A DNA stretch of 64,000 nucleotides from an uncultured Lachnospiraceae bacterium. Its GTDB lineage: Bacteria; Bacillota; Clostridia; Lachnospirales; Lachnospiraceae. A program made the position numbers and the translations under genes. The stretch is taken from the NCBI GenBank assembly GCA_910585345.1, contig CAJUDS010000013.1, forward strand, positions 1 to 64,000, in the 5' to 3' direction. Position 1 is the first letter of the stretch. Each line of letters begins with the position of its first letter. The notes below the pieces were generated by a model. The model did no database searches. It saw only the letters and a program-made list of their open reading frames with translations, and was not told the origin of the DNA. Below, in pieces: positions 61,283 to 64,000 of this stretch.

Positions 61283-62196
61283 GACTGCCTGATCTCCTTT
61301 CCTGTGATTGCGAGGAAAACCTCGTTCAATGTTCCATTCTTTGCCTCAAAATCAAGAATCGTATCTTTGCACTCTGACAAAACAGGAAGCGCATCCGACG
61401 CTTTCTTTGTGTGGAATATCACCCTGTTTTCTACTTTTTCATAAGGAATCTTTTGCTCCTTCAATCTTTTTTCCAAGGTTTCCGTATGCGCACAGCTTGC
61501 ATTAACTTCCGTTCCAGTATACTGATGTTTTAAGTTCTCCGGCGTGTCATAGGCAACAATCTTCCCATGATCCATAATCACAACTTTAGAGCATACTTCC
61601 GCTTCATCCATATAATGCGTGGTCAAAAAAATCGTCATGTTCTTTTGTTTTTGCATTTTCTGTATATATTCCCATACATTTGCCCTTGTCTGCGGATCAA
61701 GCCTGGTTGTCGGTTCATCTAAAAACAAAACCTTTGGAAAATGCACAAGCCCTCTCGCAATCTCCACACGGCGCTTCATTCCGCCGGAAAGACTGCCAAC
61801 AACTGCCTTTTTCCACTCTGTAAGCTCCACTAAGTCAAGGGCAAAATCAATCCGCTCTGTAACCTCATTTTTCGGAACCTTATAAAAACTGCAATGATAT
61901 TTCAGATTTTCTTCCACCGTCATTTTTGCATCCAGCGTGGAATCCTGGAATACAATGCCGATCTCTTTTCTGACTGCCCCCTTTTCTTTGGAAACATCAT
62001 GCCCGTTGATTCGGATACTTCCCTCCGTTTTATCCAGGATTGTACATAAAGTGTTGATTGTGGTACTCTTACCTGCGCCGTTTGGTCCGAGAAACGCAAA
62101 GATGCTTCCCTCATCTACCGTAAATGAAATATCATCTACTGCCTTGAAATCTCCATATGTCTTTGAAAAATGTTCTACTTCAATGATTGGATTCAT
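61279..62196 (-). CDS. ABC exporter ATP-binding protein (DrrA-like)
   Basis: 305 residues. Walker A FLGPNGAGKSTTINTL, Q-loop GIVFQDSTLD, signature LSGGMKRRVEIARGL, Walker B VLFLDEPTTRLDP, switch LTTHYMDEAE. The C-terminal region resembles DrrA-type multidrug exporters. The gene follows the MarR gene and a terminator-like hairpin, and shares its stop with the permease start. Confidence 0.95.
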   Translation of the reverse strand: MNPIIEVEHFSKTYGDFKAVDDISFTVDEGSIFAFLGPNGAGKSTTINTLCTILDKTEGSIRINGHDVSKEKGAVRKEIGIVFQDSTLDAKMTVEENLKYHCSFYKVPKNEVTERIDFALDLVELTEWKKAVVGSLSGGMKRRVEIARGLVHFPKVLFLDEPTTRLDPQTRANVWEYIQKMQKQKNMTIFLTTHYMDEAEVCSKVVIMDHGKIVAYDTPENLKHQYTGTEVNASCAHTETLEKRLKEQKIPYEKVENRVIFHTKKASDALPVLSECKDTILDFEAKNGTLNEVFLAITGKEIRQS

Positions 62197-62222
62197 TGCT
62201 TTTCCTCCTCATCCAAAAAATT

Positions 62223-62271
62223 AAGCCCTATGGATTTATTCCCATAGGACTTATCGCTATAGATTCTATAG
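62223..62271 (-). promoter_or_regulatory. Attenuator hairpin and palindrome between MarR and exporter genes
   Basis: A hairpin AAGTCCTATGG/CCATAGGGCTT followed on the minus strand by TTTTTT lies just before the RBS of the ATPase gene, and a perfect palindrome CTATAGA-T-TCTATAG (62257-62271) precedes it. Together they may form a conditional terminator. Confidence 0.6.
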
Positions 62272-62285
62272 TGCCTCTACGTTAT

Positions 62286-62942
62286 TTATTTTCTCACTCT
62301 TGCGCCGGAAAAATAAAATCCGTCCCTGTCCGGGACAGGGCCGTCATAATCCGGCGAAAATCGTTCTGCTCCCGGAATATCTGACAGTCTTCCTCTTCCA
62401 AAGGATCCGAACGCCCGCTCCCGCATAGACATCAGCTGTTCAAACTGTTCCTCGCCCATACGTTCCCTTGCACGATCCATCCAGTCTGTTATACTATCCT
62501 CCTCTCTCTCATCAACCCCCTGTATTCCAAACGCTGCAATAATCCTGTCTAAATATTCCCCAAACTGCTGCAATTCCTCCAGCGACAGGCAGTTGAGAAT
62601 TTCCTGATAATCTGTTTCAGGCTGCTGAATCTTTTTTCCTTTTTCCGTCAGATGAACAACCATGACCCGCTTATCCTCTGCAGAGGGTCCACGCTCCACA
62701 TAGCCGCTCTTTTCCAGCTTATTTAGCAGCTCGTTCAGCGACTGCTGCCGAATACCCAGCAGATACGCCAATTCCCTTGTCTTAATTTCCGGCTGGATTT
62801 TCAGCATGGCAAGGATTCTCCCCTGTCCCCGTGCCGGATCGGCAAATGGCCCGGACTGCGCCTGACTGAACATCTGGCGGCGCTTCATAAGCCATTGCAG
62901 CGTAGAGAGCTTTTCATAAATAGCCGTATAGATATCATCCAT
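62286..62942 (-). CDS. MarR-family transcriptional regulator
   Basis: 218 residues. Winged-helix domain (about 25-110): ELAYLLGIRQQSLNELLNKL as recognition part and the wing EDKRVMVVHLTEKGKKI. A C-terminal extension of about 80 residues ends in an Arg- and Asp-rich tail, longer than most MarR proteins. Good GGAGG. Probably represses itself and the DrrAB-like exporter until an inducer binds, since three putative operators cover its promoter. Confidence 0.92.
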   Translation of the reverse strand: MDDIYTAIYEKLSTLQWLMKRRQMFSQAQSGPFADPARGQGRILAMLKIQPEIKTRELAYLLGIRQQSLNELLNKLEKSGYVERGPSAEDKRVMVVHLTEKGKKIQQPETDYQEILNCLSLEELQQFGEYLDRIIAAFGIQGVDEREEDSITDWMDRARERMGEEQFEQLMSMRERAFGSFGRGRLSDIPGAERFSPDYDGPVPDRDGFYFSGARVRK

Positions 62943-62964
62943 ATCTTGCCCTCCATTTTATACT

Positions 62965-63027
62965 GGTACCTGTATATTTATCTAATAGAATACAGGTATT
63001 ATTCACTTTTGTCAATGGTACCTGTAT
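62965..63027 (-). promoter_or_regulatory. MarR promoter with three operator copies
   Basis: Minus-strand -35 TTGACA (63010-63015), 17-base spacer, -10 TATTCT (62987-62992). ATACAGGTAC-type repeats lie at 62965-62975 and 63017-63027 (same orientation) and at 62989-63000 (AATACAGGTATT, inverted), one of them over the -10 box and the others on either side of the promoter. Bases 63028-63168 hold no gene. Confidence 0.8.
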
Positions 63028-63168
63028 AAAATTATGGAATCTTTTTTATCGCCGCAGCTACGATAATTGATGTTATAAATTTTCCAATTCTGTGTTTTTA
63101 AAATTACAACCAACCGCCCTCTGCTGTCTTGCAAAAAGTAATCATAATTTCCTTTCACTTCCCACATT

Positions 63169-63663
63169 CTAACAAGGTATTACCGAAACCGCCCCGTTCG
63201 CGCTGACAGCCCTGCAACAGTCGATATACACTTCGATAAAATCGTATCCTCCTCTCATAGCAATACCCCTGGCCTTCTCAAGTCCATTTGGGAGTGTCTC
63301 TCCTGTTTTATAGTGTTCAATAATACCTCCGGTTACATCTAGTGTGTGTACCTCATACGGCTTCCCAAGATAACATATTGAAACAAACCCAATCAGAATT
63401 CCGCTAATCTCTATTTCCGGAAATTCATTACGAATTGCATCTATAATTTCATTCACTTTGTTCTCGTTATGGGTATGTCCGCCCGCATCCAATTTATGCA
63501 GAGCATCCATATATCCCTTTGAACGGGGCTTCCGAAGCAGTCTGGCGAGCTTCATCTTATCCATTTGCTCAGTTTCTTGTTTTTTCTGCTGATTCTGAAC
63601 CGCACTTAAAATTGTACTTGACTGAGCCTGCGTCTGAGGTTGTCTTAACATCGGTTTCGGCAT
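63169..63663 (-). CDS. Hypothetical protein
   Basis: 164 residues from ATG 63663 (GGAGG ten bases upstream). Not recognised. The first 60 residues are Gln/Lys/Met-rich and probably disordered; a compact region follows (NEIIDAIRNEFPEIEISGIL, LGKPYEVHTLDVTGGIIEHY, MRGGYDFIEVYIDCCRAVSA). No signal peptide or membrane segment is clear. It lies 105 bases downstream of the partial gene at the window edge and may be cotranscribed with it. Confidence 0.6.
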   Translation of the reverse strand: MPKPMLRQPQTQAQSSTILSAVQNQQKKQETEQMDKMKLARLLRKPRSKGYMDALHKLDAGGHTHNENKVNEIIDAIRNEFPEIEISGILIGFVSICYLGKPYEVHTLDVTGGIIEHYKTGETLPNGLEKARGIAMRGGYDFIEVYIDCCRAVSANGAVSVIPC

Positions 63664-63768
63664 TTTGTATTTTCCTCCATCATTTTTTGTGTTAGTAATG
63701 GTTTCTAAAACCAGCACAGACACAGAATGGTTTGCAAAGTCAAGCCATACCTGTGTCTGCGCAAAATT

Positions 63769-64000
63769 CTACACCAAGACTTTTCGTGTTTTGGGACCGG
63801 TTTTCTTTTGAGAGAGTTCTTCTCCGCCGATTGGCTTTCCGGAAGCAGGCACGGCGCGCTCTTTGCCCCAATCACGAATCGCCTCAATCTTTTCGGGACT
63901 GGTTTGAGAAAGCGGAACAACATTATTAAATGCAGTAAGCATATTCTCCTCATTAAGTGCGAAACTATTATTGGCAATTGAACGATACGCTAAATCTCTT
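63769..64000 (-). CDS. C-terminal end of an unrecognised gene (cut by window edge)
   Basis: An open frame of 76 codons enters at base 64000 and ends at TAG 63769-63771. It reads RDLAYRSIANNSFALNEENM, then SPEKIEAIRDWGKERAVPAS and a basic end. Not recognised; the start lies outside the window. A shorter open frame on the same strand in another phase is a shadow. Confidence 0.5.
   Translation of the reverse strand, partial: RDLAYRSIANNSFALNEENMLTAFNNVVPLSQTSPEKIEAIRDWGKERAVPASGKPIGGEELSQKKTGPKTRKVLV

Noticed and set aside
63705..63977. 90-codon minus-strand frame at the right end
   Set aside because: Low-complexity basic sequence that overlaps a better open frame in another phase entering from the window edge.
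1..64000. CRISPR array, tRNA, rRNA or insertion sequence
   Set aside because: No regularly spaced repeats, no cloverleaf or rRNA motifs, and no transposase of IS type were seen.

Overview
The window looks like a chromosomal segment of a flagellated Lachnospiraceae-type Clostridia. Evidence: Firmicutes ribosome binding sites (AGGAGG) throughout, a CxxC-type L33, the order rpmG-secE-nusG-rplK-rplA / rplJ-rplL-rpoB-rpoC-rpsL-rpsG-fusA-tuf, a SigD/FliA-type flagellar regulon with fliW-csrA, and CapA/MBOAT envelope genes. Almost all genes lie on the minus strand, so gene order below is read from high to low coordinates within each operon. No rRNA, tRNA or CRISPR array was seen.

1-5.7 kb: part of a mobilizable/integrative element that runs off the left edge: MobA-type relaxase (cut by the window edge), MobC, a candidate oriT, a ParR-like protein, a ParM-like gene broken by one frameshift, a tyrosine integrase, a small winged/HTH excisionase-like protein with a well-formed promoter flanked by inverted operators, and a plus-strand zinc-finger DUF6076-type protein. 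5.8-26.4 kb: the translation/transcription core. Two transcription units are clear: rpmG-secE-nusG-rplK-rplA, with a repeated leader motif before both rplK and rplA, and rplJ-rplL-rpoB-rpoC with an L10 leader and terminator. rpsL-rpsG-fusA has its own promoter, buried inside the rpoC terminator, and tuf has another. The usually contiguous rplA-rplJ junction is interrupted by a three-gene envelope module (MBOAT O-acyltransferase, SGNH-like partner, CapA).

26.5-40.5 kb: late flagellar genes. One operon, flgM-flgN-flgK-flgK-flgL-fliW-csrA, and a second, flaG-fliD-fliS-fliT-like, both start from SigD/FliA-type promoters (TAAA-N15-NCCGATAN). A lone plus-strand FliD-like gene has the same kind of promoter. 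A biotin-dependent-type carboxyltransferase gene lies between them.

41.5-56.9 kb: one long colinear sugar operon: substrate-binding lipoprotein, DUF2291 lipoprotein, RbsA-type ATPase, RbsC-type permease, RbsD-type mutarotase, fucose/arabinose-isomerase-like protein, split transketolase (N and C halves), FGGY kinase, LacI regulator, PfkB/ribokinase, iron-dependent alcohol dehydrogenase, MFS transporter, MOFRL glycerate kinase. The isomerase + FGGY kinase + split transketolase set is the architecture known for D-apiose (apulose-4-phosphate transketolase) catabolism, so a branched or unusual pentose is a reasonable but unproven substrate.

57.2-64 kb: a membrane-anchored protein of unknown function, two ABC exporter pairs, a MarR regulator with three copies of a putative operator over its promoter, and two unrecognised genes, the last cut by the window edge.
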